From assembly GCA_002796325.1 (NCBI GenBank), contig PCXA01000001.1, forward strand, positions 1 to 64,000: DNA of 64,000 nucleotides, written 5' to 3'. This document shows positions 35,120 to 44,021 of the stretch, in pieces (position 1 is the stretch's first letter; every line of letters starts with the position of its first letter). A program made the position numbers and the translations under genes. This DNA comes from Deltaproteobacteria bacterium CG11_big_fil_rev_8_21_14_0_20_47_16 (GTDB lineage Bacteria > UBA10199 > GCA-002796325 > 1-14-0-20-47-16). The notes below the pieces were generated by a model. It did no database searches. It was not told the origin of the DNA and saw only the letters and a list, made by a program, of their open reading frames with translations.

Positions 35120-36657
35120 AAACACTTCGATACGACATTGAGGCATCCATCGTTGTTTTCCTAGTTGCCCTTCCACTTTGCTTGGGCATTGCACTTGCAT
35201 CTGGTGCATCTCCCATATCCGGCATTTTGGCGGGTATCGTTGGCGGCATTGTCGTAGGTGCCATCAGTGGTTCTCAGCTCAGCGTTTCTGGACCGGCAGC
35301 AGGCCTCACTGTCATTGTAGCTGCCGCCATTCAAGATTTGGGGTCATTTGAGATTTTCTTAAGTGCGGTTGTTCTAGCGGGACTTATTCAAATTCTTTTG
35401 AGCTACGCTAAGGCAGGCGCTATCGGATACCTATTCCCCAATGCGGTGATCAAAGGGATGCTTTCTGCAATTGGCATTATTCTGATTATTAAGCAAATTC
35501 CCCACGCCTTTGGTGCCGATACCGACTATTTGGGTGATTTGGATTTCTTTCAAAGCGATGGGCACACCACATTTTCGGGACTCAAAATTGCGATCAATCA
35601 AATTTCTCCGGGTGCGATGGTTGTTTTTGCAACAACACTGTTTTCGCTATTAGCCACTCAGCACCCCAAAATTGCAAACACTCGATTTTTTAAAGCAGTC
35701 CCCTCGTCTCTTATATCTATCATTATAGGAAGCCTCGTTAGCACCTTTCTTCTGTCCAACACCACATGGGCACTCACAGCAGATGATCTGGTCAATGTAC
35801 CCACCGCAAACAGCATGGGGGCTTGGATTTCTAATCTACACTTTCCGGACTTCAGCCAAGTGGGTTCGCACAACGTTTGGATGGCCGCTATTACAATTGC
35901 ACTTATTGCCAGCCTTGAGTCTTTACTGAGTGTGTGTGCAATCGACAAACTTGATCCGCAGCATCGCGTCACGCCGCCCAATCGCGAACTTTTAGCCCAA
36001 GGGGTGGGCAACCTTTGTGCAGGCCTTATTGGTGGCCTTCCAGTCACAGCTGTTATCGTGCGGAGCTCCGCCAACATTGAAGCGGGTGGCAAAACAAAAA
36101 CTTCTGCGATCATTCACGGCGCATGGCTCTTGGTCTGCGTCATGTTCATTCCCAACGTTTTGAATAGCATTCCTGTTGCATCACTGGCCGCGCTTCTTGT
36201 TCTCGTAGGCTACAAGCTTGCAACGCCCGCTCTATTTCAAAAAATGTGGCGAGAGGGATTAAGCCAATTTCTGCCATTTATTGCAACCGTGGTAGCAATT
36301 CTATTTACCGACCTATTAATGGGTGTCGCATTTGGACTTGTGATTGGATTAGGATTTGTACTGCGAGCCAATTTAAAATCAGCCTTCTTTGTCGCTAACG
36401 AGGGCAATACCTACATTATCAAATTACAACAGAAGGTAACCTTCGTTAATAAGTTGCGATTAATGCGCACACTTGAAAAGCTGCCAAAGGGCGCAACCGT
36501 TGTCATTGATGGCACCAAATCCTTCTTCATCGATCATGACGTGATTGATGCTATTGGCGAATTTTGCACAGTAGGCAAACACAAAGGTATTGAAGTAATT
36601 GTTAAACGATCAGCGCATGCGCTGGTGCCCTACTTTAGAAGGAGCAGTGCCACATGA
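35116..36657 (+). CDS. SulP-family anion (probable bicarbonate) transporter
   Basis: A 513-residue protein with the SulP membrane domain (about residues 5-400, 10-12 hydrophobic segments; SGPAAGLTVIV matches the SulP consensus) and a C-terminal STAS-like domain. The gene overlaps by four bases a beta-carbonic anhydrase gene. This pairing strongly suggests bicarbonate as the substrate (BicA-like) rather than sulfate, although that is inference. Confidence 0.85.
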   Translation: MKTLRYDIEASIVVFLVALPLCLGIALASGASPISGILAGIVGGIVVGAISGSQLSVSGPAAGLTVIVAAAIQDLGSFEIFLSAVVLAGLIQILLSYAKAGAIGYLFPNAVIKGMLSAIGIILIIKQIPHAFGADTDYLGDLDFFQSDGHTTFSGLKIAINQISPGAMVVFATTLFSLLATQHPKIANTRFFKAVPSSLISIIIGSLVSTFLLSNTTWALTADDLVNVPTANSMGAWISNLHFPDFSQVGSHNVWMAAITIALIASLESLLSVCAIDKLDPQHRVTPPNRELLAQGVGNLCAGLIGGLPVTAVIVRSSANIEAGGKTKTSAIIHGAWLLVCVMFIPNVLNSIPVASLAALLVLVGYKLATPALFQKMWREGLSQFLPFIATVVAILFTDLLMGVAFGLVIGLGFVLRANLKSAFFVANEGNTYIIKLQQKVTFVNKLRLMRTLEKLPKGATVVIDGTKSFFIDHDVIDAIGEFCTVGKHKGIEVIVKRSAHALVPYFRRSSAT

Positions 36658-37247
36658 AATCGTACGAAGAACTCCTTTTAGAAAATCGGGCGTGGGTAAA
36701 GCAACACCTCTATTTTGATCCCAACTTTTTCAAACGCCACGCCGAAGGTCAAGAGCCGCGCTTTCTTTGGATTGGATGTTCTGACAGCCGCGTTCCCGCT
36801 GAACATTTAACGGGCTCAGGCTATGGTGAACTATTTGTTCATCGCAACATTGCTAACCAAGCACACCTTGATGACAACAACGTATTAAGCGTTCTCGCAT
36901 ATGCGGTGGACGTTTTGAAAGTACATCACATCATTGTTTGCGGACATGAACATTGCGGAGGTGTTATTGCGGCACAAACAGATACAGCCACGGGCATCGT
37001 CAAAGAATGGTTAAAACCAATTTATGAAATTAAAGGTAAGCAGGCATCCCAATTAGCAACAATGTCACAGGTAGAGCAACAAAACACCCTAGTAAGATGG
37101 AATATTGAAGCACAAGTAGACAACCTAAAGCAATGCCCCATCATACAAAAGGCATGGGAGCGTGGCCAAGGACTTGCTATTCATGGATGGCTCTACGAAC
37201 TTGAAACCGGCCTACTCAAATCCCTTTGCTATCATGATCATATTTAG
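36654..37247 (+). CDS. can: Beta-class carbonic anhydrase
   Basis: A 197-residue enzyme that interconverts CO2 and bicarbonate. Zinc ligands Cys42 and the His98-x-x-Cys101 pair (GHEHCGG) and the Asp44-Arg46 dyad (CSDSR) are all present. ATGA overlap with the SulP gene indicates coupling and a shared role in inorganic carbon supply or pH balance. It runs 14 bases into the AzlC gene. Confidence 0.92.
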   Translation: MKSYEELLLENRAWVKQHLYFDPNFFKRHAEGQEPRFLWIGCSDSRVPAEHLTGSGYGELFVHRNIANQAHLDDNNVLSVLAYAVDVLKVHHIIVCGHEHCGGVIAAQTDTATGIVKEWLKPIYEIKGKQASQLATMSQVEQQNTLVRWNIEAQVDNLKQCPIIQKAWERGQGLAIHGWLYELETGLLKSLCYHDHI

Positions 37248-37920
37248 CATTAGCGGCATCATACGTGGTTTTCAAAAATGTATCCCCTTAGGTATTAGTG
37301 TCGGCAGTTATGGGTTGGTTTATGGCATGTTGGCATCAAAGGCGGGGCTTACTTTAGCCCAAGCACTTGTCATGTGTCTTACCGTATTTGCGGGTGCATC
37401 TCAGATTATTGCGCTGGAACTTTGGCACTCGCCTCTCCCTATTGCCGCCATCCTAATCACCACCTTTATTGTCAACTCGCGACACGTTCTCATGGGAGCA
37501 GCAATTCAACCTTGGGTCGGCCAACTATCCCCTATTAAGGCATATGGCAGCTTGTTCTTTTGCGCCGATGAAAATTGGGCTCTATCGATTAAAGCATTCA
37601 AGTCGGGAGAGGCAGATGGTGGATTTTTTCTAGGTAGCGGTCTTTGCATCTACGTCTTTTGGGTAACCGCTGCATGGATTGGTTATTTGGGTGGTCTTAT
37701 CGTCGAAGATCCGAGTGTTTATGGACTCGATTTTGCCTTCATTGCCGTCTTTATTGTTCTTGCGCTTTCACTCTGGCAAGGAAAGCGGGAGCTGCTGCCA
37801 TGGACTGTCGCGGCCGCCACAGCAACGGCTGCACATATTTTACTTCCGGGAAAGTGGTACATTTTAATTGGTGCACTATCAGGAAGTCTTTTGGAAGGAT
37901 GGCGATATGGACGCAAATAG
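37234..37920 (+). CDS. azlC: AzlC-family branched-chain amino acid export subunit
   Basis: The frame is open from 37162, but the protein's family-typical start is ATG 37234 (MIIFSISGIIRGFQKCIPLGISVG), giving 228 residues. Membrane segments include FAGASQIIALELW and NSRHVLMGAAI, both AzlC hallmarks. With AzlD it forms an exporter of branched-chain amino acids or analogues. It overlaps both neighbours by 14 bases. Confidence 0.88.
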   Translation: MIIFSISGIIRGFQKCIPLGISVGSYGLVYGMLASKAGLTLAQALVMCLTVFAGASQIIALELWHSPLPIAAILITTFIVNSRHVLMGAAIQPWVGQLSPIKAYGSLFFCADENWALSIKAFKSGEADGGFFLGSGLCIYVFWVTAAWIGYLGGLIVEDPSVYGLDFAFIAVFIVLALSLWQGKRELLPWTVAAATATAAHILLPGKWYILIGALSGSLLEGWRYGRK

Positions 37921-38212
37921 CCAAGCGTATCTGACTATTTTAGGCATGGCGGTCATTACCTATCTTACACGCGTCACCGGACTATTTTTGACCAATCGCA
38001 TTCGCATGACGCCCCGCACAGAAATTATTTTAAAATCGCTTCCTGGCACTATCGTGGTTTCCATTGTTGCTCCTGCATTATTAACCGCAGGTCTCGCCGA
38101 AATAATTGCTGGAACCTTCACGGGACTTGTCGCGTGGAAAACACGCAATCTACTATTTGCACTTCTTGTTGGCGTTCTATCTGTCTGGGCGCTGCGACAA
38201 CTCATTGCATAG
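37907..38212 (+). CDS. azlD: AzlD-family transporter subunit
   Basis: Start ATG 37907 (MDANSQAYLTILGMAVITYLTR) with GGAAGG upstream gives 101 residues and four hydrophobic segments. The motif TYLTRVTGLFL is typical of AzlD. It overlaps azlC by 14 bases and is the small partner of the AzlCD exporter. Confidence 0.85.
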   Translation: MDANSQAYLTILGMAVITYLTRVTGLFLTNRIRMTPRTEIILKSLPGTIVVSIVAPALLTAGLAEIIAGTFTGLVAWKTRNLLFALLVGVLSVWALRQLIA

Positions 38213-38220
38213 GAATAAGG

Positions 38221-38823
38221 ATGACTTCAAAATCACCACTACCTCGTCCCTACACGCGTGGATACAATCACGAACCAGAGAACTGGGCCGTTCTCGATCA
38301 TATTGATTGGCAGCACTATGTTGTTGTCGAAGTGGGCTGTGGTGCTGGGGATTGGATTTGCAAAGAGGCCGAAGCTCACCCTAACCAACATTATATTGGT
38401 ATTGAAAGTACTCAAGCGCGGTCTCAGCAGTTTTTTAAAAACGCCCACCGGGTTGAACTTTCAAACCTTACACCCATTCGTGCAGATGCTATTTTGCTAT
38501 TAGATGCGAAGTGCCCACCTGAGTCTGTAGATGAATTTTATTTCTTCTTTCCAAATCCGTGGCCAAAATCTCGACAGGCAAACAAACGCTTTTTCTCTGG
38601 TTCTGCAATTCATGTCTTCGACCGGTGTCTAAAGTCAGGGGGCAGCATGCTTATTGCCAGCAATAGCGAATCTTACACCCAAGAAGCTGCTGACAATTTG
38701 GCTCATCTTGGTTATAAAATCTCAATAAACTCAACACCTTCTCAGCCACGAACAGGTTTCGAGCAGAAATACCTTGCACGTGGGGAAAAAATCTTCCAGA
38801 TAACTGCGGTCAAACAAAACTAA
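38221..38823 (+). CDS. trmB: tRNA (guanine-N7-)-methyltransferase, TrmB-like
   Basis: The frame opens earlier, but ATG 38221 has AGGAATAAGG upstream and gives 200 residues. SAM motif I is VVVEVGCGAGDW, motif II is HYIGIESTQ, and the TrmB signature FFPNPWPKSRQANKRF is followed by FLGSG-like FFSGSAIHVFDR. It methylates guanosine 46 of tRNA at N7. Slightly short for the family. Confidence 0.85.
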   Translation: MTSKSPLPRPYTRGYNHEPENWAVLDHIDWQHYVVVEVGCGAGDWICKEAEAHPNQHYIGIESTQARSQQFFKNAHRVELSNLTPIRADAILLLDAKCPPESVDEFYFFFPNPWPKSRQANKRFFSGSAIHVFDRCLKSGGSMLIASNSESYTQEAADNLAHLGYKISINSTPSQPRTGFEQKYLARGEKIFQITAVKQN

Positions 38824-38832
38824 GGAGGTCCA

Positions 38833-39816
38833 ATGAAACGACTTACTCAACTGGCAACAATCACAGTTGTAATTGCCATGATGATGGGAATGGTGGCGTG
38901 CAACAAATCACCAAGCTTAAGAAATAATGGCCACTTGTTAATGTGGTATTATCCTAACAAAGCCCTCTTTCAGTCTACTGATGGCCGCAAATGGACAAAG
39001 GTAAATGATGTACAGGACTGGCTACTTTGGCTCAGTGCCGATAGCAAAGGTCAGCTCTATGCTTCAAATTTAGGTACAACTCCTACCATCACAACATCTA
39101 AGGATGGTAAGAAATGGGACAAAGTCGCGCCTAACGAAAATAATCCACAAGGGGATCATGGAAGTTACGCACTATGCGCCGGTGAAAAAACACTCTATGC
39201 GCTCAGCTCCCGTGGTGACTTCTTTGTCTCAGAAGATGGGGGCTCCACTTGGACTAAAAAGACACGTCCCGCTGCAGAAGGTGCTCGCGGTGCAGGTGAT
39301 GGCTTCAAGGGCTACTGCACAGTTTCACCCGATGACAAGACGGTTTTGATTCAGGGATGGTACTTTAGTCCTGCAGGTCCAGTGCTTGCCACCACTACTG
39401 ATAAGGGTGATAGCTGGACAACCATTCCAGCACCTACAGAACGTAACGAAGCAATGGGTATTGGATTCGTTGGTGTTGGTACCGGCATTGTATATGCCGA
39501 CTACGATGCTGTGTATCGAACTACCGACAACGGCAAAACATGGACAAAAGCAACACCTGAAAAATTGGTCGCCAAAGATTCCAAGCGCAATTTCTACAGC
39601 TACCGTAAAATGGTCACCGATGGTGACAAGATCGTCGTGGTGGTTGAAGCTCCCGGAAAAGATGGCGGTGCTGATAACAAGTGGCCTGGCGCAACATTCT
39701 ATTCCAAAGATGGCGGTGCAACGTTTGAAGTCTTAGATCTGCCATGGAACACTGATCCAACGCCGACGGTGTCTGATGAATATGTAAGCTTAACGTTTGT
39801 TCCAACGAAGGGTTAG
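38833..39816 (+). CDS. Lipoprotein with BNR/Asp-box repeats
   Basis: A 327-residue lipoprotein (lipobox MVAC) with TAAGGAGG upstream. At least six Asp-box units are visible, each of the form S/T-x-D-x-G-x-x-W/F: STDGRKWTK, SKDGKKWDK, SEDGGSTWTK, TTDKGDSWTT, TTDNGKTWTK and SKDGGATFEV. They predict a six-bladed beta-propeller of the sialidase or photosystem-II-assembly (YCF48) type. No catalytic sialidase residues are evident. Role unknown. Confidence 0.82.
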   Translation: MKRLTQLATITVVIAMMMGMVACNKSPSLRNNGHLLMWYYPNKALFQSTDGRKWTKVNDVQDWLLWLSADSKGQLYASNLGTTPTITTSKDGKKWDKVAPNENNPQGDHGSYALCAGEKTLYALSSRGDFFVSEDGGSTWTKKTRPAAEGARGAGDGFKGYCTVSPDDKTVLIQGWYFSPAGPVLATTTDKGDSWTTIPAPTERNEAMGIGFVGVGTGIVYADYDAVYRTTDNGKTWTKATPEKLVAKDSKRNFYSYRKMVTDGDKIVVVVEAPGKDGGADNKWPGATFYSKDGGATFEVLDLPWNTDPTPTVSDEYVSLTFVPTKG

Positions 39817-40649
39817 CGTTTGAGTTGTTCGAGTTGCTCGGGGGGTACGGTCAACAAGCCATTGAATTGGCCGGCCCCCTGAAGCCACTCTCCCCCATCA
39901 ATCGTAATACAGTCCCCATTGATGTAGTTCACTGAACCAGAAAGCAGCAGCGCCGCCAACGTGACCAATTCTTCATGCGTGCCCAATCGCTTCATGGGAT
40001 TTTTATCGACTAAAAATTTTTCAAATCCGGCGGGCATCAAATTTTTCCAAGCTCCTTCTGTTTTGAAAGGTCCCGGTGCAATGGCATTCAATCGAATATT
40101 GTGACGCCCCCACTCTACCGCCAAAGAGCGTGTCATGGCCAAAACGCCCGCTTTTGCACATACCGAAGGAACTACCAGGGCAGAACCCGTCCATGCATAT
40201 GTTGTACAAATATTGATGACACTTCCGGCCTGCTTTTTCTCAATCCAGTGTTTGGCAACCGCTTGAGTACAATGAAATGTGCCGTTCAATACAATTCCCA
40301 CAACGGCATTAAATGCATTGGCTGAAAGTGCTTCGGTCGGGCAGACAAAATTTCCGGCGGCGTTGTTAATCAATCCGGTTAATTGACCCAAAGAAGAAAA
40401 GGCACCATCAACAACGCGCGCTACTTCATCGGGTTTACGAACATCACAGGTATCAAAGAAATGCGTGCCGCCAATTTTGTTAAGCTCTGCCGCTGTTTCT
40501 TCTAAAACATCACGGCGGCGACCGCAAATGGCTACCGATGCGCCAAGCGTTGCAAAACCCAACGCCAGGGACTTTCCTAAACCGGAGCCACCACCGGTTA
40601 TTAAAATTTTATGGTCTTTGAGTAGATCGTTTCGAAATGGGCTTATCAT
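39813..40649 (-). CDS. SDR-family reductase, 2,4-dienoyl-CoA reductase-like
   Basis: A 278-residue Rossmann protein with GGGSGLGKSLA and NNAAGNF. The active-site stretch TTYAWTGSALVVPSVCAKAG has Tyr followed 15 residues later by Lys instead of the usual YxxxK, which is the arrangement of mitochondrial-type DECR1 enzymes. It probably reduces 2,4-dienoyl-CoA with NADPH in fatty acid breakdown. It starts six bases after the ferritin stop on the same strand. Confidence 0.8.
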   Translation of the reverse strand: MISPFRNDLLKDHKILITGGGSGLGKSLALGFATLGASVAICGRRRDVLEETAAELNKIGGTHFFDTCDVRKPDEVARVVDGAFSSLGQLTGLINNAAGNFVCPTEALSANAFNAVVGIVLNGTFHCTQAVAKHWIEKKQAGSVINICTTYAWTGSALVVPSVCAKAGVLAMTRSLAVEWGRHNIRLNAIAPGPFKTEGAWKNLMPAGFEKFLVDKNPMKRLGTHEELVTLAALLLSGSVNYINGDCITIDGGEWLQGAGQFNGLLTVPPEQLEQLKR

Positions 40650-40655
40650 AAGCCG

Positions 40656-41171
40656 CTACACTTTTTCAATCTGGTCACTATTCTGCCCAATTTTTGGAAT
40701 TTCACGATCTAGGAAGAACAACCCCTTTTCATCTTTGCTAAAGAGTTTGATCATATCGATAACATCTGTGAAGAGCGCCTCTTCTTCATGTTGTTCCGAA
40801 ACATACCATTGAAGGAAGTTAAATGATTGGTAGTCCTTTATGGTTAATGACATGTCGACCAACGCGTTAATTGCCTTACTGACGGCGCGTTCACCTGCCA
40901 GCGACAGTTCCATTGTTTCCAAAAGAGATTTAAACGCTTTTTGTGGGGCCTTGCATGCTGGCACCTCGGCTACGCCATCCGTTTTGTTAATATAACGCAC
41001 AAGCTTCAACATGTGCTCACGCTCTTCCCGAGACTGGCGATAAAAGAAACTCGCTACTCCGGGCAATTTGTTAGTTTCACACCACGAAGCCATTGAAAGG
41101 TACAGCTGCTCTGCTGCAAATTCACGCACAATCTGTTCGTTGAGTGCGGTTTCCATTTTTTTTGACAGCAT
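40656..41171 (-). CDS. ftnA: Ferritin (FtnA-like)
   Basis: A 171-residue ferritin with a Shine-Dalgarno AAGGAG at the correct distance. It aligns to E. coli FtnA without offset: ferroxidase ligands Glu17, Glu50, His53, Glu94, and Glu126/Gln127 with Glu129/Glu130 are all present. It oxidises and stores iron as a 24-mer. It may be co-transcribed with the downstream SDR. Confidence 0.92.
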   Translation of the reverse strand: MLSKKMETALNEQIVREFAAEQLYLSMASWCETNKLPGVASFFYRQSREEREHMLKLVRYINKTDGVAEVPACKAPQKAFKSLLETMELSLAGERAVSKAINALVDMSLTIKDYQSFNFLQWYVSEQHEEEALFTDVIDMIKLFSKDEKGLFFLDREIPKIGQNSDQIEKV

Positions 41172-41193
41172 TCGAATCTCCTTTAAAAATGCG

Positions 41194-42846
41194 TTAGAAT
41201 TCCAAGCTGAGTGTCAAACGGCCCGCATATGACATTTCAGCACGATCATATGGGATAGGATTAATGATTCCGCCCGGATCCGTAACGTTCACGTTGATAT
41301 TATATGCAGATCCCGGGAATAAAATTGCGGCTTCAAAACTGGTCCAGAGATGATCAAAAAACTGTGCTTCCGCAATAAGATCTGTTTCAACGCCATACCA
41401 TTTGCCGCGACTTTCAATAACTGGCATATTTGCATTATTTAGAATTTGTGCAAAATTTAATGACACGGGTGGCTTGTCTGCCCATGCCGTAATGCCTTTA
41501 ATGCCCACCTTTAAGTAGTTGGCTTGGGGAATGGCGTTTTTCACATTGATCTCTTGCATGTATTTAACCGTCGCAAAAATAGCATTATTAATATTGTTAC
41601 CCGTAATCGCCTGGCCGCCTGCCAATTTGGCCCCGGTAGCAGAGCTATATAATGATGGTGATGTTCCTAATGGGTAGTAGAACATCATCAAACCCAATTG
41701 ATAGTCATGCCTGAAACCATATTGTGTGATTTTGTTGGATAGTGGCGATGAATCCCCTTGCGCAAAGCCGCCCCTTGCTTCCCATTCACCGCCAAAGTCA
41801 TAAAACCCCTTGGCTTCGGCAGCGGCCATATTCACACCAATCGATTGATTGGCTGGCAACTGAATGATTCCGGGTGCTGCAAGTCCCGTAAACGGAATCG
41901 CATCAATCGCAATACCTGTTGAGACATGACCTCCCAGATAGATATATTCAAATTGAAAGCGATGATGCTTCAGATTGACACGTGCATAGGCATCCAAAAA
42001 GTACATCAGGGTTGGGCCATCAATGCCCGCAGCCTGCAAGGTCCCATTAATATCACGCGCCGTTGTTGTGGTGCCATTACCACCACTGCGGCGTCGAATT
42101 CCTGAAAATGTGCCAATTGTAAATTCCGGTTGTTCATAATAACCCACAAATGCGTATTGCCCCATGTTCTGACCGTTTGCGACTGTAGATGTCGATAGGT
42201 TGGTCGTCAGAGGATCCGTTTGGGCTTCAAATGGAATGTCCCAAAGACCACCCAATGTGAGCGCGCCCTTTGGCCCCACCGGCATTTGAGCCAAATAGAG
42301 TACACGATCAAATGTATCCCCAAAGTCACCTTGACGAATGTTACCATCGTTTTGGAAAATACCGAGACCCCAGTGAGAAGGCTGGCGCCCGATACGCAAC
42401 TTACCAATCGGCGTCATGATATCCATCCAGATGCGGCGCACATTAATACTACCGCCTTCACCCGCGGGCCCACCCACAATAGACACTGCACCCGCTGTGG
42501 CTGGCGCCGTGATGGTTCCAATCACAGGATCTAAAATTTGTTGTCGAACTGGCGTATTGGTCCCGTATAAAATGTTGTCTAAAAAATCGATCTGAGAGCT
42601 GATTTGCAGATAATCATTAAATTTTGCAGTGGGCTCAATACGCAAGCGTTGTTGCGTAAAATACATGAGCGAATTTGAATTATTACTATTGGCAATATTG
42701 GTGTTATTACCCTGAAGATCAATATTATAGAGTGGAATAAAGCGCGTTCGATAATAACCATGCATGGTAAAGTCGAAGGCCACCGAAGGTGTTGCCCAAC
42801 AAACAACGAACAATACAATTGTAAGGACTTTGCCCCCGAAACGCAT
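41194..42846 (-). CDS. Outer-membrane beta-barrel (porin-like) protein
   Basis: A TTG at 42873 opens the frame, but ATG 42846 gives a good signal peptide (MRFGGKVLTIVLFVVCWATPSVA) and about 550 residues. Alternating hydrophobic strands run throughout, including FTMHGYYRTRF, GKLRIGRQPSHWGLGIF, EFTIGTFSG and a C-terminal AGRLTLSLEF that ends in Phe, the BAM recognition signal. Ligand not predictable. It is divergent from the ABC transporter operon, with 87 bases between the starts. Confidence 0.75.
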   Translation of the reverse strand: MRFGGKVLTIVLFVVCWATPSVAFDFTMHGYYRTRFIPLYNIDLQGNNTNIANSNNSNSLMYFTQQRLRIEPTAKFNDYLQISSQIDFLDNILYGTNTPVRQQILDPVIGTITAPATAGAVSIVGGPAGEGGSINVRRIWMDIMTPIGKLRIGRQPSHWGLGIFQNDGNIRQGDFGDTFDRVLYLAQMPVGPKGALTLGGLWDIPFEAQTDPLTTNLSTSTVANGQNMGQYAFVGYYEQPEFTIGTFSGIRRRSGGNGTTTTARDINGTLQAAGIDGPTLMYFLDAYARVNLKHHRFQFEYIYLGGHVSTGIAIDAIPFTGLAAPGIIQLPANQSIGVNMAAAEAKGFYDFGGEWEARGGFAQGDSSPLSNKITQYGFRHDYQLGLMMFYYPLGTSPSLYSSATGAKLAGGQAITGNNINNAIFATVKYMQEINVKNAIPQANYLKVGIKGITAWADKPPVSLNFAQILNNANMPVIESRGKWYGVETDLIAEAQFFDHLWTSFEAAILFPGSAYNINVNVTDPGGIINPIPYDRAEMSYAGRLTLSLEF

Positions 42847-42933
42847 GGGCGGTTCATAGAGAGAATACCCCAAAACCGCAAGAAAAAAGCTTGTTCTATT
42901 GATGCTGGTTGGGCTATTCCGCGCACACTCATT

Positions 42934-44019
42934 ATGTCAGTCCGATTGAACAACATAGCTAAGCAGTTTGGTGACACCACCGTACTGCGCGACCTATCCC
43001 TAGATGTAACCAAAGGAGAGTTGTTTACCCTATTGGGGCCATCTGGTTGTGGTAAAACCACTGCAATCCGCATTGTAGGGGGATTCATTTTGCCAACTTC
43101 TGGCGATGTCCTCATCGACGGAAAGAACATGACTCACATTCCGCCCGAAAAGCGCAACTCCGCCATGGTTTTTCAAAGCTATGCCTTGTTCCCTCACATG
43201 ACCGTCTTCGAAAACATTGCTTACGGGCTTAAAGTTGCAAAGCTGCCAACAGCTGAAATTAATCAAAAGGTCGAACGCGCCCTAACAATGATACGCATGG
43301 AACGCCGCAAAGACCGCTATCCATCCCAACTATCGGGTGGTCAACAGCAGCGCGTCGCGTTTGCACGCTCTTTGGTCGTGGAACCCCACGTTTTGCTTTT
43401 GGATGAACCTTTAAGTAACTTAGACGCCATCATGCGCATCGAAATGCGCCTTGAAATCAAGCGTTTACAACGCGAGGCAGGAATTACCACTATCTATATT
43501 ACACACGATCAGTCTGAAGCCATGGCAATATCAGATCGGATCGGTGTTATGAACGAAGGAACATTGGTTCAAGTGGGGCGCCCTGAGGAAATATACCTCT
43601 ATCCCCACAATGAGTTTGTTGCCCGCTTCATTGGCGCCACCAACCTCTTTCGTGGAAAGATTCAAATGGATGGATCGGTACCTGTGTTAACAACAGCCGA
43701 AGGCGTGGTCATCCGAGGAGAATCCAAACTCACTCACCGCATCACACCAGGCCAAGAACATTTTGCGTCTATTCGGCCTGAAGCGATTCGCGTTCCCTCT
43801 GGTGAACCTGAACAGCCCGCCAATCTTGTTGAAGCCGTCGTCACTGATCGTGAGTTTCAGGGGTCCCACTTGCAACTTCACCTCAAATTAGCCAAGAACC
43901 ATGCAGTTCCCCTTATTTTAAATTTGCCCAACACGCTCGACAATCTGGCCATTGCCGCAGGGCAAAAGTTGACACTCAACCTATTACCACGCGCTATTCA
44001 CTTTTTTCCGTGTAACTGA
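42934..44019 (+). CDS. ABC transporter ATPase, Fe3+/polyamine type (FbpC/PotA-like)
   Basis: Start chosen at ATG 42934 (MSVRLNNIAKQFG), 361 residues; the longer frame from 42760 runs through the divergent porin leader. Walker A GPSGCGKTT, Q-loop VFQSYALFPHMTV, signature LSGGQQQRVAFARS, Walker B VLLLDEPLSNLD and the H-loop THDQSEAMA are all present. A C-terminal TOBE-type regulatory domain begins about residue 245. It powers import by the next two gene products. Confidence 0.9.
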   Translation: MSVRLNNIAKQFGDTTVLRDLSLDVTKGELFTLLGPSGCGKTTAIRIVGGFILPTSGDVLIDGKNMTHIPPEKRNSAMVFQSYALFPHMTVFENIAYGLKVAKLPTAEINQKVERALTMIRMERRKDRYPSQLSGGQQQRVAFARSLVVEPHVLLLDEPLSNLDAIMRIEMRLEIKRLQREAGITTIYITHDQSEAMAISDRIGVMNEGTLVQVGRPEEIYLYPHNEFVARFIGATNLFRGKIQMDGSVPVLTTAEGVVIRGESKLTHRITPGQEHFASIRPEAIRVPSGEPEQPANLVEAVVTDREFQGSHLQLHLKLAKNHAVPLILNLPNTLDNLAIAAGQKLTLNLLPRAIHFFPCN

Positions 44020-44021
44020 TT

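Noticed and set aside
42579-43130. 183-residue minus-strand frame across the porin/ABC ATPase starts
   Set aside because: It lies antisense to the conserved Walker A region of the ATPase and overlaps the porin leader.
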